NCBI GenBank assembly: GCA_910576535.1
Contig: CAJTKK010000018.1
Location: 1-64,000 of the forward strand
Length of the DNA: 64,000 nucleotides
Direction: 5' to 3'
Source: an uncultured Lachnospiraceae bacterium
GTDB taxonomy: Bacteria > Bacillota > Clostridia > Lachnospirales > Lachnospiraceae
Shown here piece by piece: positions 17,178-25,733 of this stretch (position 1 is the stretch's first letter; every line of letters starts with the position of its first letter). The notes under the pieces are model-generated. The model saw only the letters and a list, made by a program, of their open reading frames with translations, made no database searches and had not been told where the DNA came from. Position numbers and translations under genes: made by a program.

Positions 17178-17291
17178 TTAACCTTGTCTCTGTTTATGTT
17201 TTGGATTTTCGCAGATTACCCTGATTCTTCCTTTTCTCTTGATGATTTTGCACTTTTCGCAAATCGGTTTTACTGATGATCTAACCTTCAT
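17178..17291 (-). CDS. rpmJ: 50S ribosomal protein L36
   Basis: 37 aa, MKVRSSVKPICEKCKIIKRK and so on, with zinc ligands Cys11, Cys14, Cys27 and His32, so this is the zinc-binding form. Its ATG overlaps the stop of a 38-codon ORF (ATGA), suggesting translational coupling. Confidence 0.96.
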   Translation of the reverse strand: MKVRSSVKPICEKCKIIKRKGRIRVICENPKHKQRQG

Positions 17292-17404
17292 GCTCTATTA
17301 CCTTTGTCCTTTCCGTAATCTGCAGATTTTAAGCTGCAGATACAATATCCGCAAATTTGTGCTGATGCCCAGATTTGCCGATTGAAAAACGATAAGTTTC
17401 TCAA
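17288..17404 (-). CDS. Candidate 38-aa ORF upstream of and coupled to rpmJ
   Basis: A TTG start at 17404 has AAAGGAGG five bases upstream and lies about 25 nt after a near-consensus promoter, so it would be the first thing translated on that transcript. The product begins MRNLSFFNRQIWASAQICGY and contains four cysteines; no family is recognized. Its TGA overlaps the rpmJ ATG. A hairpin ATCTGCAG/CTGCAGAT (17318-17325, 17334-17341) lies inside the ORF. It could be a leader peptide setting L36 level, a small protein, or a ribosome-loading ORF without a functional product. No homologue known to me. Confidence 0.35.
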   Translation of the reverse strand: MRNLSFFNRQIWASAQICGYCICSLKSADYGKDKGNRA

Positions 17405-17435
17405 TCCAACCTCCTTTTAAAAAAGACCGTCTCAA

Positions 17436-17464
17436 ATTATATCATGGAAACCCGGCATTTGCAA
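17436..17464 (-). promoter_or_regulatory. Internal promoter of the alpha operon
   Basis: Minus strand -35 TTGCAA (17459-17464), 17-bp spacer, perfect -10 TATAAT (17436-17441), located between infA and rpmJ. It would drive rpmJ-rpsM-rpsK-rpsD-rpoA-rplQ independently of the S10 promoter. Confidence 0.75.
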
Positions 17465-17535
17465 GCTGTTTTTCCAAGATTCCTCCTGTTTTTCAAATTA
17501 ATCATACTATCCTGGTTAACCAGCAGATTATCCTG

Positions 17536-17754
17536 TTATTTATCTCTCCATATAATGCGTCCTTTGGACAAATCATAAGGCGACAGTTCCAAAGTAACCT
17601 TATCCCCTGGCAAGATACGGATGAAATTCTGTCTCAGTTTGCCGCTGATATGCGCCAACACCTTGTGGCCATTCTCCAGCTCAACCTGGAACATCGTATT
17701 CGGAAGCTTTTCCACTACCGTGCCTTCAATTTCAATTACATCTGCCTTTGACAT
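17536..17754 (-). CDS. infA: Translation initiation factor IF-1
   Basis: 72 aa, an S1-type OB fold: IEGTVVEKLPNTMFQVELEN, HISGKLRQNFIRILPGDKV and SPYDLSKGRIIWRDK are all typical. The start lies inside the end of the KOW-domain gene (19-bp overlap). Confidence 0.98.
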   Translation of the reverse strand: MSKADVIEIEGTVVEKLPNTMFQVELENGHKVLAHISGKLRQNFIRILPGDKVTLELSPYDLSKGRIIWRDK

Positions 17755-18014
17755 ATAAAACCTCCTATTGCCTTTCTTATTTCTTCATTATATATATGCT
17801 GACCGTTTAAAAGTTTCCCTCGTAGAATATCATCGGCTTCTTTTTTGATTATCTGAATATGCTTCTTATTTTTCTTTTTCGGATTTTCAACTGTTTTTAA
17901 TCTTCCATCCGATACATAAACATATTCATTCTCTTCCCTGACTATGATATATACTGTATCCTTATCATGTCCCATCTTTGAAGTTGCAAACAATCCTGCC
18001 ATATCTGTAAACAT
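17736..18014 (-). CDS. KOW-domain RNA-binding protein (L14e/L27e-like)
   Basis: 92 aa, small and basic. The N-terminal half (GLFATSKMGHDKDTVYIIVR, then VYVSDGRLKTVENPKKKN) is the KOW-like module found in a Clostridia-specific protein between map and infA, related to archaeal and eukaryotic L14e/L27e. The Lys-rich middle suggests RNA contact. AAAGG at 7 nt supports the ATG at 18014. Its role is not established; position and overlap with infA suggest a ribosome or translation function. Confidence 0.75.
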   Translation of the reverse strand: MFTDMAGLFATSKMGHDKDTVYIIVREENEYVYVSDGRLKTVENPKKKNKKHIQIIKKEADDILRGKLLNGQHIYNEEIRKAIGGFICQRQM

Positions 18015-18041
18015 ACACTTGCCTTTCCCCGATCAGCGTTC

Positions 18042-18800
18042 CTAATGCTGCACCAGAGTGAGTATTTCCGGTTCCCCTTCCGTAATCAGAACCGTATTTT
18101 CATAATGTGCTGACAAAGAACCGTCTATCGTGACCACCGTCCACTCATCTTCCAGCCATTCCACTTCCCAGCCCCCCATATTGATCATCGGCTCTATTGC
18201 CAAGGTCATTCCCGGCCTAAGCTTAATCCCTCTCCTGCGCTGGGCAAAATTAGGTATCTGGGGGTCTTCATGCAACTTTGAGCCAACTCCATGCCCTACT
18301 AGGTCCCGTACAATCCCATACCCGAAGCCGGAAATATAATCGTCGATTGCCTTTGATATATCAAATAAACGGTTTCCGGCCCTCGCCATTTTCATCCCTT
18401 CATAAAAGCTTTGCCTGGTAGCATCTATCAGAGCCTGCGCTTCCTTGCTTATCTTCCCTACTCCATGGGTTCTTGCCGCATCCGAATGATATCCTTCGTA
18501 AATAACCCCCGCATCCAGGCTGACAATATCCCCTTCTTTTAAAATTCTTTTTTTGCTTGGAATGCCATGAACCACTTCATCATTGACAGACACACATATG
18601 GAAGCCGGGTAACCGTTATAATTTAAAAAACTAGGGATACAGCCGTAACCCCTGATCGTTTCCTCGCCGATTCTGTCAATTTCATACGTAGATATCCCAG
18701 GTTTCACCAATTCCCCAAGGCGTTCATGAACTTCTGCAAGTATCCGGCCCGATTCACGCATTAGCGCAATCTCCCTGGCGGATTTTAACGATACTGCCAT
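18042..18800 (-). CDS. map: Methionine aminopeptidase type I
   Basis: The 252-aa enzyme removes N-terminal Met from nascent proteins. The metal ligands are visible: two Asp in SLDAGVIYEGYHSDAARTHG, His in GHGVGSKLHEDPQIPNF, Glu in LAIEPM and the final Glu in YENTVLITEGEPE. AGGTGGAGG favours the ATG at 18800 over 18821. It sits between adk and the KOW gene, as usual in Firmicutes spc/alpha operons. Confidence 0.96.
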   Translation of the reverse strand: MAVSLKSAREIALMRESGRILAEVHERLGELVKPGISTYEIDRIGEETIRGYGCIPSFLNYNGYPASICVSVNDEVVHGIPSKKRILKEGDIVSLDAGVIYEGYHSDAARTHGVGKISKEAQALIDATRQSFYEGMKMARAGNRLFDISKAIDDYISGFGYGIVRDLVGHGVGSKLHEDPQIPNFAQRRRGIKLRPGMTLAIEPMINMGGWEVEWLEDEWTVVTIDGSLSAHYENTVLITEGEPEILTLVQH

Positions 18801-18900
18801 AGCCAAACCTCCACCTCTCATCCGCCGGCAGGATTTTCGTCTGCCGGGCAGAATTTTTCTGTTTTCTGATTCTCCTGCCCCCGCAGCCGGGCGGCAGCTC

Positions 18901-19545
18901 TTATCTGCTTAAAACCGCTACGATGGAATCAAATACTTCCTGCATAGGTTTTGTCCCGTCCACTGTCCTCAGCACATCTTTTTCCTTATAAAACTGAATC
19001 AAAGGCTGCGTCTGTTCATGATATGCTTTTAAACGTTTCAGGACAATTTCCTCCTTATCATCATCGCGCAGCGTCAGCACGTTCCCGCACCGGTCACAGA
19101 CGCCATCCTTCTTAGGAGGGATATATTCCATATGATATGTCGCGCCGCAGGATAAGCAGGCACGCCTTCCCGACATTCTCTTTACTATGTTTTCATCCGG
19201 CACATCAACATCTACCGCATAATCAATAGCATCCCCGCGTTCTTTCAGCGCCTTGTCAAGCACCTCCGCCTGCGGGATCGTCCTCGGAAAACCGTCTAAA
19301 ACATAACCGTTCCTGCAGTCTTCTTTTGCCACTCTGTCCAAAAGAATTTTTACCGTTAATTCATCCGGCACAAGAAGGCCTTGATCCATATATTTCTTGG
19401 CTTCCATGCCAAGCTCCGTTCCATTTTTAATATTTGCCCTGAAAATATCGCCTGTTGAAATATGAGGAATCTCGTATTGATCAGCTATCTTCTTAGCCTG
19501 TGTCCCCTTCCCCGCACCGGGAGCTCCTAACATAATAATTTTCAT
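18901..19545 (-). CDS. adk: Adenylate kinase
   Basis: 214 aa; converts AMP and ATP to two ADP. P-loop GAPGAGKGTQAKKIA at the N-terminus, VLDGFPRTIPQAEVL in the AMP region, and a LID domain with four cysteines (CLSCG and CDRCG), so it is the zinc-stabilised Gram-positive form. AAAGGA supports the ATG at 19545; the open extension to 19593 lacks family sequence. Confidence 0.97.
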   Translation of the reverse strand: MKIIMLGAPGAGKGTQAKKIADQYEIPHISTGDIFRANIKNGTELGMEAKKYMDQGLLVPDELTVKILLDRVAKEDCRNGYVLDGFPRTIPQAEVLDKALKERGDAIDYAVDVDVPDENIVKRMSGRRACLSCGATYHMEYIPPKKDGVCDRCGNVLTLRDDDKEEIVLKRLKAYHEQTQPLIQFYKEKDVLRTVDGTKPMQEVFDSIVAVLSR

Positions 19546-19617
19546 CGTCTTATTTCCTTTCTTAGGACATGTACCAACGACAAACGGACACACGCAAAGC
19601 GGGTGTCCATCTGCAGT

Positions 19618-20931
19618 TTAATCATTCAAAAAACCTTTATAATTACGGACTAACATCTGTGATTCAACCTGTTTTACTGTTTCCAGAATAACGCTGACGA
19701 TAATAATTAAGCTTGTTCCCCCGAAAGAAACACTGGCGTTGAATAGCCCATTGAAAACAAACGGGAGGATGCCTACAATCGTCAGGCCGACTGCACCGAT
19801 GAAAATAATGTAATTTAATATTTTAGTCAAATATTCACTGGTCGGTTTACCTGGACGGATGCCCGGTATAAAACCGCCCTGTTTCTTCATGTTCTCCGCA
19901 ATTTCCAACGGATTGAAGGTAATTGACGTATAGAAATACGCAAAAAAGATTACGAGTACAATATACACAAGCAGCCCAATCGTATAAACAGGCTGGCTCG
20001 GTTTGCACCAATTGGAGGAATTCATCCCTCTCAATATTTCCGCCCATACGCCTGTCCCCTGATAACCAAAAAGGGAACTAACGATAAGCGGAAGCTGCAT
20101 AAGGGAGGATGCAAAGATAATCGGGATAACCCCCGATGTATTTACTTTCAGCGGGATATTGGTTGTCTGCCCGCCGACCATTTTTCTCCCCTGCACTTTT
20201 TTCGCATACTGAACCGGTATTTTACGCACGCCGCCATTCAGTATAACGACCAGCGCTACCATCGCAATAATGATCGCAATGATAACCACCGCCGCTACTA
20301 CTGCAAGGGCCGTAGACTTACCGTATACAAACTGCTCAAACAATTGATTGATATCCTGCGGCAAACGGGAAATGATATTGATGACAAGCACAATGGATAT
20401 TCCGTTGCCTATCCCATTCTCCGTAATCCGTTCACCAATCCACATAAGAAATGCACTACCAGCGGTCATAGCCGCAATGACAGTAATAACATTCAGGGCA
20501 TTATATTCCTCCAGCAGCCCTTGTCTTCCGAAACCAATGGCCATAGCGCCTGATTCAAACAATGCAAGAGCAACTGTCACATAACGGGTGATAGATGCAA
20601 TCTTTTTCCGCCCGTCCTCCCCGTCACGCTGCATCTCTTCCAGCTTAGGGATCGCTATCGTAAGAAGCTGCATGATAATAGAAGATGTGATATATGGGGT
20701 AATGTTCAATGCCAAAATGGACATATTGAGGAACGAACCGCCTGTAAATGCATCCAAAAAGTTAAATGCATCCCCTGTCTGTGCCGCAAACCAATTAGAA
20801 AAATAATGCCTGTCCACTCCCGGCACGGGAAGCTGTGACCCTAAACGGATCACAACTAACATGAGGAAAGTAAAGAAGACCTTATTCCTAATTTCTTTGA
20901 TTTTAAATGCATTTTTTACGGTTGTAAACAT
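19618..20931 (-). CDS. secY: Protein translocase subunit SecY
   Basis: The 437-aa central channel of the Sec translocon has ten hydrophobic segments. Signatures are GSQLPVPGVD in the first loop, NITPYITSSIIMQLL (plug/TM2 region) and GFIPGIRPGKPTSEYL in the cytoplasmic loop that contacts SecA and the ribosome. The start overlaps the rplO stop by one base. Confidence 0.98.
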   Translation of the reverse strand: MFTTVKNAFKIKEIRNKVFFTFLMLVVIRLGSQLPVPGVDRHYFSNWFAAQTGDAFNFLDAFTGGSFLNMSILALNITPYITSSIIMQLLTIAIPKLEEMQRDGEDGRKKIASITRYVTVALALFESGAMAIGFGRQGLLEEYNALNVITVIAAMTAGSAFLMWIGERITENGIGNGISIVLVINIISRLPQDINQLFEQFVYGKSTALAVVAAVVIIAIIIAMVALVVILNGGVRKIPVQYAKKVQGRKMVGGQTTNIPLKVNTSGVIPIIFASSLMQLPLIVSSLFGYQGTGVWAEILRGMNSSNWCKPSQPVYTIGLLVYIVLVIFFAYFYTSITFNPLEIAENMKKQGGFIPGIRPGKPTSEYLTKILNYIIFIGAVGLTIVGILPFVFNGLFNASVSFGGTSLIIIVSVILETVKQVESQMLVRNYKGFLND

Positions 20932-21371
20932 TACATCACCTCTGCTGTTCCACCAAGAGCTTCAATTCTTTCTTTTGCCGATGCGCTGAATGCATTAGCT
21001 TTTACAGTGAGCCTCTTAGTAAAGTCTCCGTGTCCGAGAATCTTAACGCCATCCCTGGGATTCTTCACAATGCCTCTTTCAATCAATGTATCCACATCAA
21101 TTGTCGCCCCATTATCAAACACTTCCAGTGCGCTCACATTAATGGCAACGATTTCTTTTGCATTGTAGTTTGTAAAGCCTCTTTTCGGAATACGTCTATA
21201 TAACGGCATCTGACCGCCTTCAAATCCTGGCCTTGTGCCCCCTGAACGGGCTTTCTGTCCTTTATGGCCTTTTCCGGCTGTCTTTCCGTTTCCTGAACCA
21301 TGTCCACGTCCTCTTCTGAATCTGTCACCGTGTTTGGAACCTTTTGCAGGCTTTAAGTTCGATAATTCCAT
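20931..21371 (-). CDS. rplO: 50S ribosomal protein L15
   Basis: 146 aa, with the Gly/Arg-rich N-terminal tail (RFRRGRGHGSGNGKTAGKGH) that threads into the 23S rRNA and the C-terminal globular part (VKILGHGDFTKRLTVKANAF). Coupled to secY. Confidence 0.97.
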   Translation of the reverse strand: MELSNLKPAKGSKHGDRFRRGRGHGSGNGKTAGKGHKGQKARSGGTRPGFEGGQMPLYRRIPKRGFTNYNAKEIVAINVSALEVFDNGATIDVDTLIERGIVKNPRDGVKILGHGDFTKRLTVKANAFSASAKERIEALGGTAEVM

Positions 21372-21394
21372 TTCCTTGACACCTCCTTATCTCT

Positions 21395-21586
21395 TTATGC
21401 TTCTTCTACCTTAACCATATGCCTTACTTGCTGAATCTGTCCTCTTGTCGCCGCGTTATCCGGCAGCTCAACCGTTTTATTCAGCTTACGGAGTCCCATT
21501 GCCGCAATTGTTTTCCTATGCTTGGGTATTGCTCCGATAGGAGATTTCACTAATGTTATTTTTAATGTTTTACCTTCCACTTTCAT
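21395..21586 (-). CDS. rpmD: 50S ribosomal protein L30
   Basis: 63 aa, LKITLVKSPIGAIPKHRKTI through GLRKLNKTVELPDNAATRGQ, ending with the usual IQQVRHMVKVEE. Full length for the short bacterial form; between rpsE and rplO. Confidence 0.96.
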   Translation of the reverse strand: MKVEGKTLKITLVKSPIGAIPKHRKTIAAMGLRKLNKTVELPDNAATRGQIQQVRHMVKVEEA

Positions 21587-21608
21587 TTTCTCCTTTCTAC
21601 ACTTTTTG

Positions 21609-22118
21609 CTACGCCATAACCTCGTCTACAGACTTGCCACGGTTTCTAGCAACTTCTTCAGGAGTTTTAAGCTGGCTTAAACCTGCAATTGTCGCAAGGA
21701 CAACATTCTGTTTATTATTGGAACCTAAAGATTTTGTACGGATATTCTTGATACCTGCAAGCTCACACACGCTACGTGCCGGACCTCCGGCAATAACACC
21801 GGTACCTTCCGGCGCTTTCTTCAAAAGCACGGTTGATGAACCGAACTTTCCAAGGAAATCATGTGTAATACTGTTATTTTCATCTAATGCAACACTAACA
21901 AGGTTCTTTGCTGCATCCTCTTTTCCTTTACGGATTGCTTCCGGAATTTCTGCTGCTTTGCCAAGCCCTGCGCCTACATGCCCGTTCCCGTCGCCAACAA
22001 CAACTAAAGCTGTGAAGCGGAAGTTACGACCACCTTTTACAACCTTGGTTACACGCTTGATGGCAACTACTTTTTCAGTTAATTCAAACTGACTTGCATC
22101 AATGATTGTACGTCTCAT
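21609..22118 (-). CDS. rpsE: 30S ribosomal protein S5
   Basis: 169 aa, with the N-terminal double-stranded-RNA-binding-like S5 domain (GGRNFRFTALVVVGDGNGHV, then GLGKAAEIPEAIRKG) and the C-terminal domain (GTGVIAGGPARSVCELAGIK). Positioned between L18 and L30. Confidence 0.98.
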   Translation of the reverse strand: MRRTIIDASQFELTEKVVAIKRVTKVVKGGRNFRFTALVVVGDGNGHVGAGLGKAAEIPEAIRKGKEDAAKNLVSVALDENNSITHDFLGKFGSSTVLLKKAPEGTGVIAGGPARSVCELAGIKNIRTKSLGSNNKQNVVLATIAGLSQLKTPEEVARNRGKSVDEVMA

Positions 22119-22136
22119 GTGATTTTCTCTCCCTTC

Positions 22137-22505
22137 CTAGAATACTAAGCCAGCTTCTCTGGCTGCTTCAGCTAATGCTGCAACTTTTCCATGGTATATA
22201 TATCCGCCCCTGTCAAAGACAACTGTTGTAATTCCTTTTTCCAGCGCTCTCTTCGCAATAACTGTTCCGACATATGCCGCCGCATCAACGTTGTTGGTCT
22301 TCTCAAGTTCCGACTGCACACCCTTTTCCAATGTGGAAGCCGCAACTAAAGTATTTCCAGCTTTATCGTCGATAATTTGAGCATACATATGATTATTGCT
22401 TCTGAATACAGCCAAACGCGGTCTTTCGGGCGTTCCGCTCAAACGGTTACGAATTCTCTTGTGTTTCTTAACACGAATTTTTGATCTAGATTCTTTTTTA
22501 ACCAT
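22137..22505 (-). CDS. rplR: 50S ribosomal protein L18
   Basis: 122 aa; binds 5S rRNA. Basic N-terminus followed by GTPERPRLAVFRSNNHMYAQ and the C-terminal GITTVVFDRGGYIYHGKVAA. AAGGAG is 8 nt before the ATG at 22505 but only 2 nt before the one at 22511, so I use the former. Confidence 0.96.
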   Translation of the reverse strand: MVKKESRSKIRVKKHKRIRNRLSGTPERPRLAVFRSNNHMYAQIIDDKAGNTLVAASTLEKGVQSELEKTNNVDAAAYVGTVIAKRALEKGITTVVFDRGGYIYHGKVAALAEAAREAGLVF

Positions 22506-22522
22506 TCTCATACTCTCCTTAT

Positions 22523-23065
22523 CTATTTCTTACCGGTCTTACCAACTTTACGTCTAATCACTTCATCAGCATACTTGATACCCTTGCCCTTATAAGGCTC
22601 CGGTCTTCTCTTATCCCTGATTTCAGCAGCGAATTGGCCAACCTTTTCTTTATCAATACCCTTGACAATAATGACATTCTGTCCTTCCAATACTGTCTCA
22701 ATGCCTTCAGGGTCTTCCATTTCTACCGGATGGGAATATCCCAGGGATAATGTCAGTTTCTTCCCTGATTTTGCAGCCCTGTAACCAACGCCGTTTACTT
22801 CCAGTTTCTTTTCATATCCCTGTGTAACACCAATTACCATATTATTAATCAGAGTTCTTGTAAGACCATGAAGGGATTTCATCTTTTTCAGGTCATTCGG
22901 CCTGGAAACAACGATTGTTTCGCCTTCCATCTTAATTTCCATCTCTGAAGGAAGCACTCTTTCCAGTGTTCCCTTAGGACCTTTTACAGTCACTTTATTA
23001 TTTTCTGCGATATCGACAGTAACGCCTGCCGGAACCGCGATTGGCATTCTTCCTATACGTGACAT
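22523..23065 (-). CDS. rplF: 50S ribosomal protein L6
   Basis: 180 aa, MSRIGRMPIAVPAGV start, two L6 repeats, and the C-terminal signature PEPYKGKGIKYADEVIRRK. A 120-bp gap to rpsH upstream holds nothing I recognize. Confidence 0.98.
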   Translation of the reverse strand: MSRIGRMPIAVPAGVTVDIAENNKVTVKGPKGTLERVLPSEMEIKMEGETIVVSRPNDLKKMKSLHGLTRTLINNMVIGVTQGYEKKLEVNGVGYRAAKSGKKLTLSLGYSHPVEMEDPEGIETVLEGQNVIIVKGIDKEKVGQFAAEIRDKRRPEPYKGKGIKYADEVIRRKVGKTGKK

Positions 23066-23185
23066 GCCCGTACCTCCTATTTTCTATTATCAATCTATAA
23101 ACCGTTATGCATTCATCCGGTAAATCAAACCATATCCAAAGCTTCTATGCAAAATCAGAATGATATAGCATCGTTTTTCATGGTT

Positions 23186-23587
23186 TTACCAAACAAACGC
23201 TAAAACCTCTCCGCCAACTTCAAACTCTCTTGCCTTTTTGTCAGTGATAACGCCTTTGTTCGTGGAAATGATAGCGATTCCAAGGCCTCCAAGCACTCTT
23301 GGAAGTTCATCCTTGCCGGCATAAACACGTAATCCCGGTTTGGAAATCCTCTTAAGCCCCGTAATTATTTTTTCATTTTTATCTGCACCGTATTTTAACG
23401 TAATACGGATTGTTTTAAAGCTTCCATCATCAATTAAATCAAATTTCTTAATGTACCCTTCCTCCTGAAGAATCTGCGCAATCGACAGTTTCATCTTAGA
23501 AGACGGAACATCTACTGTATCATGTTTTGCAGTATTTGCATTACGGATTCTTGTAAGCATATCTGCAATCGGATCACTCATTGTCAT
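23186..23587 (-). CDS. rpsH: 30S ribosomal protein S8
   Basis: 133 aa, MSDPIADMLTRIRNANTAKH near the start and the conserved C-terminal GLGIAIISTNKGVITDKKAR. GGAGGAAAC points to the ATG at 23587. S8 is the autoregulator of the spc operon in other bacteria; three hairpins lie directly upstream of it here. Confidence 0.98.
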   Translation of the reverse strand: MTMSDPIADMLTRIRNANTAKHDTVDVPSSKMKLSIAQILQEEGYIKKFDLIDDGSFKTIRITLKYGADKNEKIITGLKRISKPGLRVYAGKDELPRVLGGLGIAIISTNKGVITDKKAREFEVGGEVLAFVW

Positions 23588-23653
23588 GATTTAGTTTCCT
23601 CCTTCTCTTATTGACTTGAATCATGCTTGAAGAATGCTGTGCGCAATTTTCCA

Positions 23654-23722
23654 AATTCCAGACGCTGGAATTATCTCGAAAGAATGCGGAACGCATTCTT
23701 GCAGTTCTGCGAAGCAGAACTG
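23654..23722 (-). repeat. Three consecutive perfect hairpins between rpsN and rpsH
   Basis: Stems of 8-9 bp, each with a 3-nt loop: 23654-23661/23665-23672 (loop ACG on plus), 23680-23688/23692-23700 (GAA) and 23702-23710/23714-23722 (GAA). There is no T run after any of them, so they are not simple terminators; they may be RNA-processing or stability elements. Confidence 0.85.
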
Positions 23723-23726
23723 TTTA

Positions 23727-23912
23727 TTACCAGCTTGCCTTTTTCACGCCGGGAATCTGGCCTTTATATGCTAACTCACGGAAGCAAATCCTGCAAATTC
23801 CGTATTTTCTTAAATAAGCATGTGGACGACCACAAATTTTGCAGCGGGTATACGCTCTTGTCGAGAATTTTGGTTTGCGCTGCTGTTTGATTTTCATTGC
23901 TGTCTTAGCCAT
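23727..23912 (-). CDS. rpsN: 30S ribosomal protein S14 type Z
   Basis: 61 aa, short zinc form: CKICGRPHAYLRKYGICRIC holds the two Cys pairs, followed by the typical PGVKKASW end. Between rplE and rpsH. Confidence 0.97.
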   Translation of the reverse strand: MAKTAMKIKQQRKPKFSTRAYTRCKICGRPHAYLRKYGICRICFRELAYKGQIPGVKKASW

Positions 23913-23926
23913 GAATTTACCTCCTC

Positions 23927-24466
23927 TTATTTTGCGAACGGCATATTAAATAGTCTTAATAATTCACGGGCTTCTTCATCTGTCTTTGCCGTCGTAACAA
24001 CAATAACATCCATACCTCTAACCTTGTCAATCTTATCATATTCAATTTCCGGGAAGATAAGCTGCTCCTTGATACCGAGCGCATAATTTCCTCTTCCGTC
24101 AAACGAATTGGGATTTACGCCCCTAAAGTCACGTACACGGGGTAATGCCAGGTTTACCAGACGGTCAAGAAATTCATACATTCTTTCCCCGCGGAGTGTA
24201 ACCTTGCATCCGATAGGCATCCCTTCCCTGATTTTAAAGTTAGCAATGGAATGTTTTGCTTTTGTGATGACCGCTTTCTGGCCAGCGATGGTTTCCATGT
24301 CCTTCACTGCGGATTCCAGCACTTTCGCATTCTCTTTTGCTTCGCCAACGCCCATGTTGATAACGATCTTTTCGAGCTTCGGCACTTCCATAATATTCTT
24401 ATATCCAAACTTTTTGACCATAGCGTCTACGATCTCGTCTTTATACATAGTTTTAAGTCTGCTCAC
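23927..24466 (-). CDS. rplE: 50S ribosomal protein L5
   Basis: 179 aa; binds 5S rRNA and contacts P-site tRNA. MEVPKLEKIVINMGVGEAKE, the FLDRLVNLALPRVRDFRGVN block and the C-terminal GMDVIVVTTAKTDEEARELL are all in place. Confidence 0.98.
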   Translation of the reverse strand: MSRLKTMYKDEIVDAMVKKFGYKNIMEVPKLEKIVINMGVGEAKENAKVLESAVKDMETIAGQKAVITKAKHSIANFKIREGMPIGCKVTLRGERMYEFLDRLVNLALPRVRDFRGVNPNSFDGRGNYALGIKEQLIFPEIEYDKIDKVRGMDVIVVTTAKTDEEARELLRLFNMPFAK

Positions 24467-24490
24467 GCGTCTAGACCTCCTTCCTTAGAA

Positions 24491-24802
24491 TTAATCAATA
24501 ACTTCCCCTGTCGATTTTGCAAAACGTACTTTTTTGTCGTTTTCAAACTTGAAACCGATTCTTGTCGGTTTGCCTTTATGCAGATACATTACATTAGAAA
24601 TATCAATAGGAGCTTCTTTTTGAACAATTCCGCCGTTTTGGTTAGCAGCAGAGGGTTTCATATGCTTTGTAATCATATTCACTCCTTCTACCAGCACCCT
24701 GCCCTTCTTTCTGTCTATGGAAACAACTTTTCCTTCTTTACCGTTATCTTTGCCGGCGATTACTCTTACGGTGTCGCCTTTCTTAATTTTCAATGTAGCC
24801 AT
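24491..24802 (-). CDS. rplX: 50S ribosomal protein L24
   Basis: 103 aa with an N-terminal KOW motif (KKGDTVRVIAGKDNGKEGKV) and VEGVNMITKHMKPS. Between L14 and L5. Confidence 0.97.
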   Translation of the reverse strand: MATLKIKKGDTVRVIAGKDNGKEGKVVSIDRKKGRVLVEGVNMITKHMKPSAANQNGGIVQKEAPIDISNVMYLHKGKPTRIGFKFENDKKVRFAKSTGEVID

Positions 24803-24814
24803 TCCGGCACCTCC

Positions 24815-25183
24815 TTACAATACTTCCGGAGCCAGAGAAACAATTTTCATGAACTGTTTCTCACGAAGCTCTCTTGCCACCGGTCCAAAAATACGTGTTC
24901 CTCTCGGAGTCTTATCATCTTTAATAATAACAGCAGCATTCTCGTCAAATCTAATATAAGAACCGTCTTTACGGCGTGCGCCTTTTACAGTACGGACAAC
25001 TACAGCCTTCACTACATCGCCTTTTTTTACAACACCGCCGGGTGTTGCATCTTTGACCGTGGCAACGATGATATCACCGATACGTGCATACCTCCTTGTA
25101 GATCCACCCATAACCCTGATGCAGAGGATTTCCTTTGCGCCTGTGTTATCAGCAACCTTAAGTCTGCTCTCTTGCTGAATCAT
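24815..25183 (-). CDS. rplN: 50S ribosomal protein L14
   Basis: 122 aa, MIQQESRLKVADNTGAKEIL start and GTRIFGPVARELREKQFMKI end, full length. A short hairpin separates it from rpsQ. Confidence 0.98.
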   Translation of the reverse strand: MIQQESRLKVADNTGAKEILCIRVMGGSTRRYARIGDIIVATVKDATPGGVVKKGDVVKAVVVRTVKGARRKDGSYIRFDENAAVIIKDDKTPRGTRIFGPVARELREKQFMKIVSLAPEVL

Positions 25184-25202
25184 ACTAAACTCTCCTTCCG
25201 AA

Positions 25203-25219
25203 TTTCGCCATGGGCGAAA
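25203..25219 (-). repeat. Short-loop hairpin between rpsQ and rplN
   Basis: TTTCGCC (25203-25209) pairs with GGCGAAA (25213-25219) around a 3-nt loop; the stem extends imperfectly outward. It fills most of the 42-bp gap. Confidence 0.75.
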
Positions 25220-25225
25220 AATTTA

Positions 25226-25480
25226 CTATTTAGCCCTTTCGACAATCTCAACAAGTCTCCATCTCTTGTCTTTGGACAAAGGCCTTGTTTCCATTACTTT
25301 TACAGTATCGCCGATGTTGCATTCATTTTTCTCATCGTGCGCTTTTAATTTATAAGTTCTCTTTACAATTTTACCGTAAAGAGGATGTTTTACATGATTT
25401 TCAATGGCAACTACTATTGTTTTATCCATTTTATTACTGGTTACTTTTCCAGTACGTGTTTTTCTCAGATTTCTTTCCAC
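25226..25480 (-). CDS. rpsQ: 30S ribosomal protein S17
   Basis: 84 aa, RKTRTGKVTSNKMDKTIVVA and the C-terminal GDTVKVMETRPLSKDKRWRL, the family signature. Confidence 0.97.
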   Translation of the reverse strand: MERNLRKTRTGKVTSNKMDKTIVVAIENHVKHPLYGKIVKRTYKLKAHDEKNECNIGDTVKVMETRPLSKDKRWRLVEIVERAK

Positions 25481-25523
25481 AACCGATTCTCCTTTCTAAC
25501 AATCAAGTTACTTCGCCTTCCGG

Positions 25524-25733
25524 TTACTGCGCAGCATTTTTCTTCTGCGTGATAACAGTCTGGATTCTGGCAATATTTTTCCTTACCTCTTTAATCCTTG
25601 CTGTATTATCCAACTGATTTGTTGCGTTCTGGAATCTCAAATTGAAAAGTTCTTTCTTAGCAGCTACCAATTCCTGTGCTAATTCTGCAGCTGATTTTGT
25701 TCTTAAATCTTCCACATACTTTTTAGTTTTCAT
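25524..25733 (-). CDS. rpmC: 50S ribosomal protein L29
   Basis: 69 aa from MKTKKYVEDLRTKSAAELAQ. The frame is open to 25802, but the ATG at 25733 matches the family start. The first codons overlap the end of rplP by 11 bp. Ends with the helical REVRKNIARIQTV-like tail (here KEVRKNIARIQTVI). Confidence 0.94.
   Translation of the reverse strand: MKTKKYVEDLRTKSAAELAQELVAAKKELFNLRFQNATNQLDNTARIKEVRKNIARIQTVITQKKNAAQ

Noticed and set aside
24251..25348. 365-aa plus-strand ORF opposite rplE-rplX-rplN-rpsQ
   Set aside because: It is antisense to four certain ribosomal genes and its composition (Phe/Ser/Cys-rich) is that of an antisense shadow.
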